NCBI RefSeq assembly: GCF_027887165.1
Contig: NC_077227.1
Coordinates: forward strand, 70,319,252-70,383,251
Length of the DNA: 64,000 nucleotides
Source: Monodelphis domestica
Lineage: Eukaryota; Chordata; Mammalia; Didelphimorphia; Didelphidae
Reading direction: 5' to 3'
The position numbers and the translations under genes are program-made. The notes below the pieces were generated by a model that saw only the letters and a list, made by a program, of their open reading frames with translations, made no database searches and was not told the DNA's origin. Position 1 is the first letter of the stretch, and each line of letters starts with the position of its first letter. Of the stretch, positions 1 through 11,066 are shown piece after piece.

Positions 1-89
1 TCTCAGCTGAAAAGGTGTAGGTTGGTATAATGGAAATTCCATTGACAAGAGGTAGTCAGTTCAGAACCAGAATGGTGAAATGAATTGAA

Positions 90-270
90 ATCCTACCATA
101 TATAAGAAGAGGCTTGGTTAGACTGAAGAAGGGAAGACTCCCAGAGGCCATGATAGTTTTCAAGTATTTGTAGAGATGATATGTGAAGAGAATAACACTT
201 GTTTTGCCTAGACCTAGAAGAGTAGAACTAGAACCAGTGAGTAGAAGTCATAGGGAGGCAGATTATGGCC
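90..270 (+). repeat. CR1/L3-type LINE fragment
   Basis: The order of motifs (gaagggaagactcccagaggcc, then ttttcaagtatttg, then gcctagacctagaagagtag) follows the 3' part of CR1/L3 LINEs as I remember it. The fragment is old and diverged. Confidence 0.45.
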
Positions 271-394
271 CACTCATTCTTTCCAACCTTGAGATTCTGT
301 TTCTTCATGTGGAAAATGAGGGAAGATGAATTGGATGACTTCTAAGGTACCTTCCATCTCTTTCTGTGATCTTATATTATTTTTATGACAGATT

Positions 395-520
395 TCTGAA
401 GATCTGGATTCTAGTCTTTGCTCTGTGATTTACTCATTTTTTGGCAAGTCATCATACCTTTCGAGACCTGATCTGTAAATTGAGTAGGCTGGACTAAATG
501 CTCTGTGGTTCTTATTTCAC
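395..520 (+). repeat. MIR-type SINE fragment
   Basis: The sequence shows the tRNA/core order of MIR: ggattctag, tttggcaagtca, tctgtaaattgag, ggactaaatg. Confidence 0.5.
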
Positions 521-654
521 TGGATGGTTTCCGGGAGTTGTTAAATTAAGGAGTAATCCTTCCTAAAACAGCTATACTATATAGAGATTAGGGACAGGAC
601 CTTAGGTACTTTCCTTGAGAGTTGAAGGTGGAAAGGCTTCAGAACTGTTATTGC

Positions 655-2000
655 TAAGAATCAATTAATCAATCAATATTTATTAAGCACCTATTATACG
701 CCCATTGTGCTAAGGTCTAAGGCTACCAAAAAAAAAAGTGAAATGACACCTATTCTCAAGGAATTTACAATCAAGCCTAGGGCAAGAATATTTAGATATG
801 CATATGGATATAGAATAGATAGGGAGAGGGTATTAGCATCTGGGGAGATAGCTAGAGAAAAGGTTCATGTAGAAGGCAGAATTTAAGTTAAGCCTTGAAG
901 AAAACTGGATTCTAAGAGGTGTGGTGTAGACAAATTGGGGATAGCCAGAACAAAAGCAAGGAGATAGAGTTCAGTGAATAAGGAAGGAGGCTGGAGTCTT
1001 CTAGGAAGAAGAGCATTTTGACTGGACTGTAATGTGCATGAAGGGGAGACATGTAGATAAGACTGAAGAGGTAGATTGGGGACAGGTTGCAAAGTGAAGG
1101 GTTTAAATGCCAGCTCTAGTATTTTCTTTTGTGGAGGCAATAGGGAGACACTGGAGTAGATTGAGCACGGGAATGATAATATAGTCAGCCTTGTACTTTA
1201 AGAAAATCACTTTGGCTGTAGAGTGGAGTGGGAAGACATTTGAAGCAAGGACTCCAATTGGGAGACTATTGCAATAATCCAGGAGAGAGGTGATGAGAAC
1301 CCGAGCTACTGGAGAGGCTACATGAGTGGAGAGAAGGAAACAGAGATGGTTTAGATACAAAAATGTCAAGAATTAGTGACTAATTAGATATGTGAAATAA
1401 GTGAGAGTTAGGAGTCAAGCATGATACTCAAGTTGCAGACCTGAATGATTGTAATGAACAAAATTTGGGAAGTTTGGAGATGTCTTTGGGACTGTTAGTA
1501 GAAATTTTTAGTAGGTCATTGGTGATGAGGGACTGAAGTCCAGTGGAGAGGCTGGGTCAAATATATAGATCTAGAAGTAATTTACATTTACTTAAACCCA
1601 TAGAAGCTGATGAGGCCATTAAATGAGAATAGAAAGATTCAAGACAGAGCCTTGGTTTATACTCATAGCTGAGAGGGTAACAGATGACAAACCAGCAAAG
1701 GATCCTGAGAATCAGTTAGAGAGGAGGAGAAGCAAGCAAGATGAAAATACAAAACCCAAAGAGAAGAATATCTAGGAAGTGTGATACACAGCATCGAATG
1801 CTAGAGAGATCTGGGGGGCATTAAGACTGAGAGAAGACCATCATCTTTTGTAATTAAGAGATCATTGGTAACTTTAGGGAAAGCAGTTTTGGTTGAGATA
1901 AGGCACTCAGGCATATTTGTAAGTGGCAAGGAAGAAGACTCTAGAAGAGACAGACTAGAGGAGGGCATGGATCCCAGCTCTGGCTTTACATTTGCCTGAC
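655..2000 (-). repeat. L2 LINE fragment (3' ORF end and tail)
   Basis: The plus strand begins aatatttattaagcacct and passes through ggaggcaatagggaga-cactgg, which is the reverse complement of the L2 reverse-transcriptase C-terminal region and tail. A minus-strand remnant at 1103-1369 still reads TSLLDYCNSLPIG, typical of L2 ORF. It is broken and old. Confidence 0.7.
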
Positions 2001-3596
2001 TACATGTTGTAGTGGTGGTTACATGTAGCAGAAATTATTTGCTATGTGTTGCAGAAAAGGAAGATATTGGGGTGAATGTTTAGATCTAGAAGTCATCTAT
2101 GTCTAGAAGTCATCCATGGAAGCTACTGAAGGAAGCATTTTTCCATTTCATTTTGCTCTGCAGATACATTAGGCTTCCTCATGCTTAGGGGACCAATGGA
2201 ATCCCATGTTTCCTTTGTCTTCCTGGTGAGAAGCCATGTCCAAATCTAGTAATGCTAGCAGAGTTAGCAAAGTTCAGTGGCCAATCCATGTTCAGGTCAG
2301 GTCCCTATGTGTGTTTTTTAGAAAGGCACTGGTCATTTTCTTTTTGTTTTTCTTTTGCTTTACCAGACCTGTGATTTATTCTGGGTGACAAACTACCCCT
2401 TGTGACATAGACTGGCACCTGCTCTGCAACTTAGAATATTAGAGTCTCCTGAGGCACTGCAGGATTGGTTCAGTGACTGCCCCAAGTCACTGGTCAGCAT
2501 GTGTCAGAGGTGGAACTTGAACCCATATCTAGATGACTCTAATACTAGATCTCTAGCCACCCTTCTCCTTCTACCCTCCACTTTTTTTTAGCTCATTAGC
2601 TTACCCACTTAAGAAAAGCAGCAACTTCTTTAACAGAAGATCTTCTTCCTTTGGAAGCTCATGTGCCAATATAGAAACTGCCTTTAGATGTGTAGAGAGG
2701 GACCTGGATATCCTGTATCATAAAACAACAGAGAACAGAAAGAATGAGAGAGAGGGGGTCGAACGTGAGAGTTAACTTGAGCAATGGTTTAGAAATGATT
2801 TTGAGAGATATGAAAAGTTTCTAGGTAACAAACGTTTAGCCAAGAGCATTATTCTTAATTCTCATCCTCTGTTAAGGAGTATTTGAGGAGTGGTTTCATG
2901 GTGGGATAGGCTAATGTCCCCAAAGGGTCATCTAAATGACTCTAAATTTGCTTGATAAGAATTAGGGCAAACTCCACCTGGACTGAGACAGAGCATGACT
3001 TGTTTTCTGGATTCAGTTAAAGGAAAAATGCACTGGGCTTGGTTAATTTTTAAGATAACATCACAGTTCTATCTACATCAGCAGCTTTCAGTGAAATTGT
3101 TTTCTCTTGATACAGGGAAAATGAGAGAGGTCTGGAGGAGATGGCAAATGAGTGGGTTGTTTGTAATCTGTCTTGGCACTACTTTGACTGAAGGGATGAT
3201 GGAATTGGTGCTTTGGGGCATTTGGGAAGCATTGATTGGGTCTGTTTCCAGCTTACACTGAACCCTAGTATCAGACATATTCCAATGGAACTTTCCTTTT
3301 CTTATCTGTTTTCAGACCACAGCAGGAAGGGTATTCATTCACTTTCATTATAGAGTAAATATTCAAAGAGAGCTGGTTGAGTCAATAAGAGAGACAGTGA
3401 GCTTGGAAGATGGTGGGAGAGCATCTCCTTGTTGTCATGGTGATGGCTTCCCCTAGCTCTGAACATAACTCAGGGTAATGAAAGAACTTGGAGGAAGCCT
3501 TGGACCAATCCCCCATCTTAAAGGAGCCCCCTGGGGATGGGGTGGTGGTAACTATTTTGAGGGCAGTGGTGTGACCAGGATCCCTCTCTTCCACAG
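2000..3596. other. GRAMD2A: GRAMD2A intron sequence, mostly unassigned
   Basis: There is a diverged MIR-like piece near 2430-2570 (aacttgaacccatat). The rest shows no recognisable gene or repeat. I looked for an upstream GRAMD2A exon here and found none. Confidence 0.4.
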
Positions 3597-3753
3597 GAGG
3601 GCCTCATTCCAGAAATGAAATGGAGAAAGATGTCCCCACCTCCATTGTCTCTGTCCCTCTCTGATGATGTCTTCCCCTGCATTCACCGAGGATCTATGAG
3701 CAGCCTGGCCACCAAGGAAAGCTCTTTCTCCTCTGAGAAACCCCTGGCATCTG
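3597..3753 (+). CDS. GRAMD2A: GRAMD2A internal coding exon (linker after GRAM domain)
   Basis: This exon lies between a consensus acceptor (ccacag, AG at 3595-3596) and donor (ctg/gtgagc, GT at 3754-3755). It reads EGLIPEMKWRKMSPP, then a Ser-rich stretch. This closely matches, from memory, the human GRAMD2A segment around LIPEMKWRK that follows the GRAM domain. The product is an ER protein whose GRAM domain binds plasma-membrane phosphoinositide and marks ER-plasma membrane contact sites. The exon ends in phase 1 (one base, G), and the next exon completes that codon as Asp, which supports the joint. The upstream GRAM-domain exons were not found in 1-3596 and should lie left of the window, so the gene is partial here. 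The Met inside this exon is not a start. Confidence 0.85.
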
Positions 3754-4052
3754 GTGAGCTGGGGAGTTTGAGGGATAAGGTTAAGTGGAGACCTTTGACC
3801 CATTTCCCTCCCTATTCTGCCAGCTCATTTGTTTAAACTTCTGAATTCTGATGAGCTTAGAAAATGGGAGAGGAGAAAAGGGGAGGAGGGAGTTTTTGAA
3901 GCAAAACTAAAATAAAAACATTTAGACTTTTTGTCAAAGGGGGAACACAGTCTGATATCTGGGATGGACAAACCTGCATGACAAGCCTCTCTGGGTCATC
4001 TGTATTAGCCCTTACAGAGAAACTGCAATTGTCTCCTTACAGTCGGGGACGT

Positions 4053-4065
4053 GGGGGGGGGGGGG
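4053..4065 (+). repeat. Poly-G run
   Basis: Thirteen consecutive Gs, prone to length error in sequencing. Confidence 0.9.
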
Positions 4066-4338
4066 CAAGTTTTCAAAGAGTTGTTTGGTTACTGCTGAAA
4101 GCCTTGCAATGAAACCCATTTTAAAAAGTCCTTATTCTAGTTAAGAACCCAGAGTAACAAACTTGGTTCCCAGGAAAAAGACTGGAGGTAGGATTCCTTG
4201 GGCTGTATCCTAGTGACAGGACTTTATGCCAGGGAAGCTTGTCTTTTCCAAAACTGCATCTGAGGAGATTCTGTGCTTTAATGGGAGTGGGAGTTGGGCA
4301 CACCAAGGATCACAGGTTCTTCTGTGCTTCCATTTCAG

Positions 4339-4438
4339 ATAATGCCATCCACACAGAGGAGGAGCTGGAGGGGGAACCTGAAGGGAGCCCAGAGCTGAGG
4401 CCCTGGGATTATCAGCTGCTCAAGGTCTTCTTTGTACT
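4339..4438 (+). CDS. GRAMD2A: GRAMD2A penultimate coding exon (acidic linker and first half of membrane anchor)
   Basis: The acceptor is tttcag (AG 4337-4338) and the donor is ct/gtaagt (GT 4439-4440). The exon encodes DNAIHTEEELEGEPEG, then SPELRPWDYQLLKVFFV. The acidic patch and the WDY-LLKVFFVL block match human GRAMD2A. The hydrophobic run begins in this exon and is completed by the exon at 15413, so the C-terminal ER membrane anchor is split by an intron of about 11 kb. The exon starts with two bases of the Asp codon begun at 3753 and ends with CT of a Leu codon completed by G at 15413. Both joints keep the frame. The exon lies 585 bases after the previous one. Confidence 0.88.
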
Positions 4439-4584
4439 GTAAGTGTATGTATGCTGTGAGCCTCACATTAGGGGTGAGGACCTTTGGGTATGTTGGTATC
4501 ATTCCAAGGGTCAAGGGGAAGAGTTTTCCCTGGCATATTTCCAGTTCAGCTGCTTCCAAATAGTGTCAAGAATGTTGACACTGG

Positions 4585-4735
4585 AAAGGAGTACAAGAAC
4601 ATCTAATCCAATCCCCTCATTTTACAGGGAAGGAAAAAGAGGGGTGAAGCAGTTTGACCAAGGTGACATGACTAGTTTGCTTTCTAATTCCTTTTATCTC
4701 TTTATATTGGTAGTATGAGGAACTAGAGCTCATCC
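4585..4735 (-). repeat. MIR-type SINE fragment
   Basis: It contains ctaatccaatcccctcatt-ttacagg followed by a gaccaaggtgacatgac core, the reverse-strand MIR/L2 order. Confidence 0.45.
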
Positions 4736-5711
4736 TTAGGATTTCTCATATGCTAACTGGCACGTCTACCTATGGTTTGTAAAAGTCACCCCTCCTACTC
4801 TTAGTATACATCCTGGTTAATTTTCAAGGTAAGTCGTTGTAACAACAAGCCGCACTGTGGGTACCATCTCCAATATCTCCTGTGAGCCTTGATAAGGATG
4901 ATTTTCCATTTCCCAAATAGGTCGGGAAAGTAGACCCAGCCAGGTGGTAGTTAGAGTTGTCATGTGGGATTTCCCACCTGTAACTTCTCAATTATAAGCC
5001 ACAAACTTTGGACTTGAGACAGTGGACGTCTTAAAGATCTAGACTCCAGTTCTTTTTGTTCTTCGTCTCCTTTTTGTTCTTAAACCGCCATGTTTGGGGT
5101 TCATCTTGTGCTGTTAAGTGGTTTATGCATTTGCCTGTGAGGAGGGGTTGTTCATCTTTTAGCACCTTCTTTGCACAAACTTGGTAGAAGGAACTGTTCA
5201 TTTGTCTTTCTTCCAGAATAAGAGCTTTCAAAGAGGGAAAGACTGCTTGTAGACTTAAACCTATGGAGTAGGCTCCTTTCGCAAGCTAATTGGGTAACTT
5301 GTCAGCTCTTAACTCCTTCCTTTTTTAAAGCTCTCACTGTGAGTAGTTGAAGGATGGGCTCGTGGGAACTTGACCTAGGTTATTTCTTCCTTCCTCCTCA
5401 ACTCTGCAGAAGGGGCAGGAAAAACTGTGCTGAGTAAGTGCTAACTTGTTTACTCTTTGGGTTCTGATACATTGTTCCATGAAAGTATTCAGTGATCCCA
5501 TTCTTTTCTTTCAAACTAGGGAAATTATGTCCCAAATGCTTTTCTCCTCCTTTTGAGAGGAAGATCAAAGGAGGGGACCATAGGGACAAACTTTATTTGA
5601 GACAAATTTGGGTTTGGGGGTTTACCAAAAAGGGATACGTCAGGCCTAGGAGACAGCTATTGCAAAGAATGACTGATTCTAATGATTCTATACGTCATTA
5701 TGGGGGACCAT

Positions 5712-5832
5712 AGATATTATCTAGTGTAGTGGTTCTCAAAGAGACCTCAAGAGAGGCCCCTAAAACCCTTTCATAAGGCCCACTAGGTCAAAACCATTTT
5801 CATTATACCAAGTGAGAACTTATTTTTCATTT
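5712..5832 (+). mobile_element. hAT-Charlie-type DNA transposon remnant, left end
   Basis: It begins tagtgtagtggttctcaaag and continues with aggtcaaaaccattttcatt, typical of the MER5/Charlie group of hAT elements. The matching other end appears at about 6325-6415 (gtcctcaatttttaaaagca then ggaccaaaaaagctttga). The sequence between does not look like hAT, suggesting a later insertion. Confidence 0.5.
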
Positions 5833-6324
5833 AGTTTATTAATTCCTTTTTAAGGGCAATAGATTGGAGAGGATTTTTGTGTATTCCTTTGTCTGAATTT
5901 TGGGTCAGAGACTGCTTTTTACATATTTTTTGCTTTAGGAATCCTAAGGAATATAGCCCTTTTAACAAAATTTGGTTAATAAATGAAGGAGACAAGAACT
6001 CTTTTTCTAAGTCTGTGTGATCCCTGTCACATGGGGATGGTGAGGGGTGGATAGATTGATGGACCATTTCTTGGTTAACCATTTACTTATTTGAGATGTC
6101 TTGGGATGTTCAGGGGGAGAATCTGAATAATTAACTCCTAAAACTCTCTTTATGGATCTGCCAGTGGGGTATTTGGGGTCTTTGGTCATCTGGAGGGCCA
6201 ATGACCTATCACTTTATTGGTTATAATGCTAGTATAATCAAAAAACTGATATTCTTGCCCAAAAATCAGTCTCTTGAAATAATTTTAATAATAACAACTA
6301 AGATGTTTTAATTTCTAACAATAA

Positions 6325-6415
6325 ATATTGAAATACAACCCATATAAACAAAAGCTCTTTTGGGTGTCCTCAATTTTTAAAAGCATAAAGGGGCACTTGG
6401 ACCAAAAAAGCTTTG
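6325..6415 (+). mobile_element. hAT-Charlie-type DNA transposon remnant, right end
   Basis: The sequence resembles the complement of the left end, including the gtcctcaat-ttttaa-gcataaaggggcact order of Charlie/MER5 termini. It is separated from the left end by about 490 bases of unassigned DNA. Confidence 0.45.
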
Positions 6416-6424
6416 ATGATTGAT

Positions 6425-6580
6425 GATGTGGTGCAATCCCCATATGTTACAAATGAAGAAACTGAGATCCAGAGAGGTTCCATAATTAGTCTGAGTTCAC
6501 ATGAGTAGTAGTAGGTTAAGATTCAAACCCAAGCCCTATGACTAAATCTAGTATTTCTTCCACTAGATCAGGTTGCATCT
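6425..6580 (-). repeat. MIR/L2-like fragment
   Basis: It contains aatgaagaaactgagatcca, then gaggttccataattag and attcaaacccaagccc, the antisense MIR core order. Confidence 0.45.
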
Positions 6581-6879
6581 CAGAAGCCAGTTTTAGAAGT
6601 AATGCCAGCTTAAGCCTGCCTGCGACTACAGTTTAGAACAATGATTCCTAAATGATTTCTCATAATTCTAATGTTCTGTTTGATTGTCCTTAAGGTTCCA
6701 TGAGAAAATTCCAATACTGTTTTCTCCATTAGACTATCAGTTATGAAATTATATTTGTTTAAAAATATTTCCTCCAATAAAGTTCTAGTCTGATGCTTCA
6801 TTTGATTTGGGGGTGATCCTTAAATAAACCCAAATCAATTACTTGAGGACCAGTCTCTCAAAGTTTGACAAGGCTCATA

Positions 6880-7650
6880 ACTGGTCATTTGGTGTGACAG
6901 ACAAAAGAGTGGTTGCCATAAACTGTGACCACGAAAATGTGGGTTCAAGACTGTGAATTGCCAAACTATAAAGATAATTTTTAGTGTCTTGACTTAAATA
7001 AAAAATAAGTGGTCGCCATGGGAAAACTTCCCAAATATGAAATACCCAAGTCAGCTGGGTTTTATGGAGATTTTAATTAATATGAATGAAGGAATTAAAG
7101 AAAGGGAGAGAGACAGAGTAAGAGGAAATATTAGGAAGGCTAGGGCCTAGGCCATTTGGCCTAGGCCTTTCTTTTAAGAGAGAAAACTAAGTTAGTTTTT
7201 AATCACTTACCACAAGATTGTCCCAAGCAAAATAGTGTTCAGAGAGACCCTCCAGTTCAGCTACTGAGCTCAACTGATCTGAACTCTCCTGAACTGGTTC
7301 AGACAGCTCTTTTTAAAGAGAATTTTCTCCTATGTCACCTCCCCTAAATTTTCACATCTACCAATCACAGTAGACATTTTCCAAAGGACTGATCATTCTT
7401 AATTCACATCTTGTTATCACCTTCTTAATTTACATCTTGTTATCACCTTCTCTGGGTAGACTAAAACTTTTGAGTATTTTACATCTCTTTGCTAAGCTTG
7501 CCCTTTTAGTGATTAATTTAACCTTTATAGGTACTTAGTACCCTGTTGTATTAGATATAAAAATAGATCTAGCTTAAGGGCTTTTGCCTTACTATAAGTA
7601 TGGGTTAAGTACTTTTTCATTGTTCAGTAAGGAATTTTACAACTTTATCT
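6880..7650. mobile_element. Possible LTR-type retroelement fossil (solo LTR-like)
   Basis: The block is non-coding with a palindromic segment (cctaggccatttggcctagg) and the general look of marsupial ERV LTRs. Family, strand and exact ends are not established. It contains a short tandem repeat at 7398-7449. Confidence 0.3.
7398..7449 (+). repeat. 26-bp tandem duplication, two copies
   Basis: cttaattcacatcttgttat-cacctt is repeated once with a single C/T difference. Confidence 0.9.
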
Positions 7651-8704
7651 TCCCCTAAGGTATGGCCAAGTATGGGTGGAGTAATGTTAGAGTTCCCAAT
7701 ACATTCCTGACTAAGAACCTTCATTGTTTAAAATGGGGAATAGCCTTAACCAAATGTTCCAAGGTAGAGTCTGAGAAATTTTTAGATTCACATTGGGTGG
7801 CCAGTGATGAACACTTTTGGCTTAAAGCAACTCATGAAGTCTTCTACTAAGATCTGAAGGGATCATGAGCTGTATCTAAAGGGAGATTAATTTTAGAGTT
7901 TCGATGGAAGTATATATACAACATAATCACTTCCTCCAACAAGGTAACCCATCCTTACTTATGCATCTTGGCAACTCTTGTCCATATCCAAAAAGCCTTC
8001 ATAATGGGTCTACTTAATAAGCTAGGCAGGTGGTCCTCTAGATATTTACCATTATATGGGTACCAAAGCAGTAGTTAGGCTGTCCATATTTTATCCCTTG
8101 CTCATCATCCTTTATGCCATTTCTTGCCTCAACCTATTTAGGGCCACCATACATTACTCCATTGTTTTTTGAGTTACTTGTAATTTTGACTTTTCAGAGA
8201 TCATGGTGTTCCATGATTTGTTGCCAGAAGGCATCACTGAAAAAATGCTGGTGAAAAAGGTTTTTAGTGTGTGTCAGAGAAAATATCTAGATTGATGTAA
8301 GTCCTCTATAATTTCCCAAAGGCAAATAGCCTACTATTTCCCTTTAGTTCTGGACCCGATGCATTGTCCAGCTGCAGGACCTAAGACACCATGCCCTGAT
8401 ATGTCAGCTCAGTGAATTATCATTCTGACTGCATATCAGAGTCTAGACAACATGCATTCTTCATCCATTTGCTTTTTTTCTGTGTAAAATGTCAATCAGA
8501 ACTTTTTTTGTATTGTACGGATCTCACATGAGAAGTTCTATAATATTCTGGGATTTGATGTAATCAGGACAATGTTGTATGCAATCAGGAAAATCTGGTA
8601 GACCTCAGCTTCTCTTTCATTTAGAGCCTGTACAGGACATCCGATGTGACAGTGGCAAACACCCTTGGCGAATCTCTCTCTCTTTTTAACAGATAGATGC
8701 CTCT

Positions 8705-8960
8705 CTTAGAGGCAGTTAGATGGTATGGTGGATAGAATAGTGAGCCTGGAGATGGGAAGATCTGAGTTTAAATGTGTCCTCAGACACTTCCTAGCTGCAT
8801 GACCCTGTGCAAGTCATTTTATCTTTGCCTGCCTCAATTTCCTCAACTATAAAATAGGGATAATAATAGCACTTACCTCCCAGGATTATTATGAGGATTA
8901 AATGAGTTAATATTTGTAAAGCATTTAGCAAGCCGACACATTGCTTAATTGCTTATTAAA
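8705..8960 (+). repeat. Mar-1-type CORE-SINE
   Basis: It has a tRNA-like head (aggcagttagatggtatggt), agttcaaat-like B box (tctgagtttaaatgtg), core cctgtgcaagtcatttta, then aaaatagggataataatagc and a tail of ctcccaggattattatgagg. Confidence 0.7.
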
Positions 8961-8997
8961 TGCTTGTTTCTTCTTTCCTTCTTGAAAATGATCTGTA

Positions 8998-9250
8998 GTT
9001 TTGTGGCAGTGAGATAGGGTACGGGATCAAGCACCAAGTCTGGATTCTGGAAGTCTTGAGTTCAAATCCAGATTCTGAGCTTTACTAACTGGGAGACTGT
9101 AGGCAAGTCACTTAATCTTTTTGCCTCAGTATCCTTATCTATAAAATTGGGATAATTATAGTAATTATCTCTCAGGGTTGCTGTAAGTGTCAAATGAGAT
9201 ATTTATATAGTTCCTGGCACATAGAAGGTGCTGAAAAATGTTAGTTACTA
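8998..9250 (+). repeat. MIR/CORE-SINE
   Basis: It has gagttcaaatccagattctg, gcaagtcacttaatc, ataaaattgggataat and ggcacatagaaggtgc in the standard CORE-SINE order. Confidence 0.65.
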
Positions 9251-9770
9251 CTGCTATTATTACTATTGTTTTGCTTTATATTAGCAATCAAAAGATGATA
9301 GAATTAGGCTTTCTCCTTTTTACCTATCAAAGACTCTTCTATGGATGCATGTGAGAGATGTCTTACAGAATCAAATAGTTTTCAAAATAACCAATAAACA
9401 AAAACAATAGAAACATATAGGCTTTTAGTCATGTATGTGACTATAAAGATGTGGCTTTCTGAAATGCTTTTTTCTCATTTCTTTCATTTTTATATCTATT
9501 AAACTAAAAACTAAAAACTAAGGTATGTTCTATGATAGAATTTCTTTTGTGAAAGCCTGACTATTCCATTCTCATTTTTTCATCAAGGATATCCTAGATA
9601 CATGCATTGATCCAAAGTAGGTCTATGGGCTGATAGTTCAATAGTTTTTTACTTTTTAACTGTACTAATATTCTCCATGATGTTTTCCAATTCATTATCT
9701 TCCTTTTTTTTTTCAGATATCTTAAGAATTAGTTTTTCAACATCCGCAGAATGATGTTGCCTTGGGGGAG

Positions 9771-9950
9771 GGGGGGCAGCTAGATAGCTCAGTGGATTGA
9801 GAGCCAGGAGGTCCTGAGTTCAAATTTGGCATCCAACATTTCCTAGCTGTGTAACTATGGGCAAGTCACAACCTCCATTGCCTAGCCCTTAATGTTCTTC
9901 TGCCCTATTGATTTTGAGATGGAAGGAAAGGTGGTGGTTGTTTTTTAAAA
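9771..9950 (+). repeat. SINE1_MD-type tRNA-derived SINE
   Basis: It contains ggcagctagatagctcagtg, gtcctgagttcaaatttggc, ctgtgtaactatgggcaagt and cattgcctagcccttaatgt. It is somewhat decayed. Confidence 0.75.
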
Positions 9951-9984
9951 AAACACTATTTAAAAAAAGAATTCTCTCATATTA

Positions 9985-10090
9985 GAATGTAAGATTCTTC
10001 ATTGTAGAGACTGTCTTGCTTACTTGCATTTGTATCTTTAGTACTTAAAATGCCCGGCACATATTAAGTAGTTAATAAATGCCTGGTCTA
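9985..10090 (+). repeat. L2 LINE 3' end
   Basis: agaatgtaagattcttcatt leads to ggcacatattaagtagttaa and taaatgcctgg, the usual L2 tail order. Confidence 0.6.
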
Positions 10091-10732
10091 ATCTAGCTGC
10101 TTTTTTCCCCTTCTTTTTTCTTTAAGGTTATTTCCACTTCATATTGTACGTCAGAGACTTGAAATGTTTTGTTGACCTGGATGAAAATAGTTCTTATGGA
10201 AATGTTATGATCATTTCATATCTTGAATTTCTGCCCAATAGTCCCACTACTCTCATTAGTGACTGTCTTACCTGTTCTATTATTTCAAGGAGTCTTCAAA
10301 CTTATTCTCTGCCCATATTCTCAACAATAGTTGTATCATAGATTTATAGCTTCCCCTACACACTTTAGTTCTTGAACTCTGAAAGGGATATGTCAATCTA
10401 CTCTGCTATGGTAACCCCTCTCCTTCTCCCTGATTTTCCCGACCAAAGTGAGCGTTCCAAACCACAACTCTTTTATGGGCATTATCTTCCCATATTATAA
10501 ATGTAAAGTCATCAAGAGCAGGCGCGTGTCTTTGATGTCCCCTACTCTTAGAGTAAGAGGCTAGTGTTTTTTCATTTGCGTATTCCTATAAATGTGGGGA
10601 GAGAATTTTTCATCAGTATTTTGTCCTTCTAGTTTCATCTTTAAATGCTCTGAGGATAATTTGGCTTAACTGGATCTCATATGGATTTGTTTTCCTCCTT
10701 CACTGATTTTCCTCTATCATGAGGGAATACAG

Positions 10733-10985
10733 CTAATAATCTTCCACTCCACTATCCTTTAAGATTATATAAAATTGGTATTGTTCTCTCACTGCCAACT
10801 CTCTCCATTTGGCAAGGAGATAAAATGTTTGTTGGCTAAGACATTTCCTGGGCTTTTTTGGTCTTGTTATAGCAACTATTTTATAGTTGTTGGAATTGAT
10901 GTTAATATCTTTTCCTTTACCCATTTTCCATTTGGGGAGTTTTAGTAGTTTTTTTTTCAGTAGGTCAGACAGGAACTTTTTAATG
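10733..10985 (-). other. Unassigned coding-like open stretch
   Basis: This is about 84 codons open on the minus strand ending at a stop at 10733. It includes LLKLPKWKMGKGK and QTFYLLAKWRELAVREQYQF. The composition is more protein-like than neighbouring chance frames. Its extension into the CA/TA microsatellite (10990-11068) is not credible. It could be an old retroelement fossil or a processed pseudogene. I do not recognise it. Confidence 0.25.
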
Positions 10986-10993
10986 TGTATATA

Positions 10994-11066
10994 TTCACAC
11001 ACATACATATATACATATACACACATGCATATACACACAGATATAGATAGAAAACACACATACATA
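10994..11066. repeat. CA/TA-rich microsatellite
   Basis: Mixed (CA)n and (TA)n dinucleotides directly abut the Tigger-like element's left end. Confidence 0.85.

Noticed and set aside
883-1369. Small minus-strand genes
   Set aside because: They are decayed L2 LINE ORF pieces.
4239-4442. 67-codon independent gene starting MSFPKLHLRR
   Set aside because: Its first half is intron and its second half is the GRAMD2A exon. A good acceptor lies at 4337-4338.
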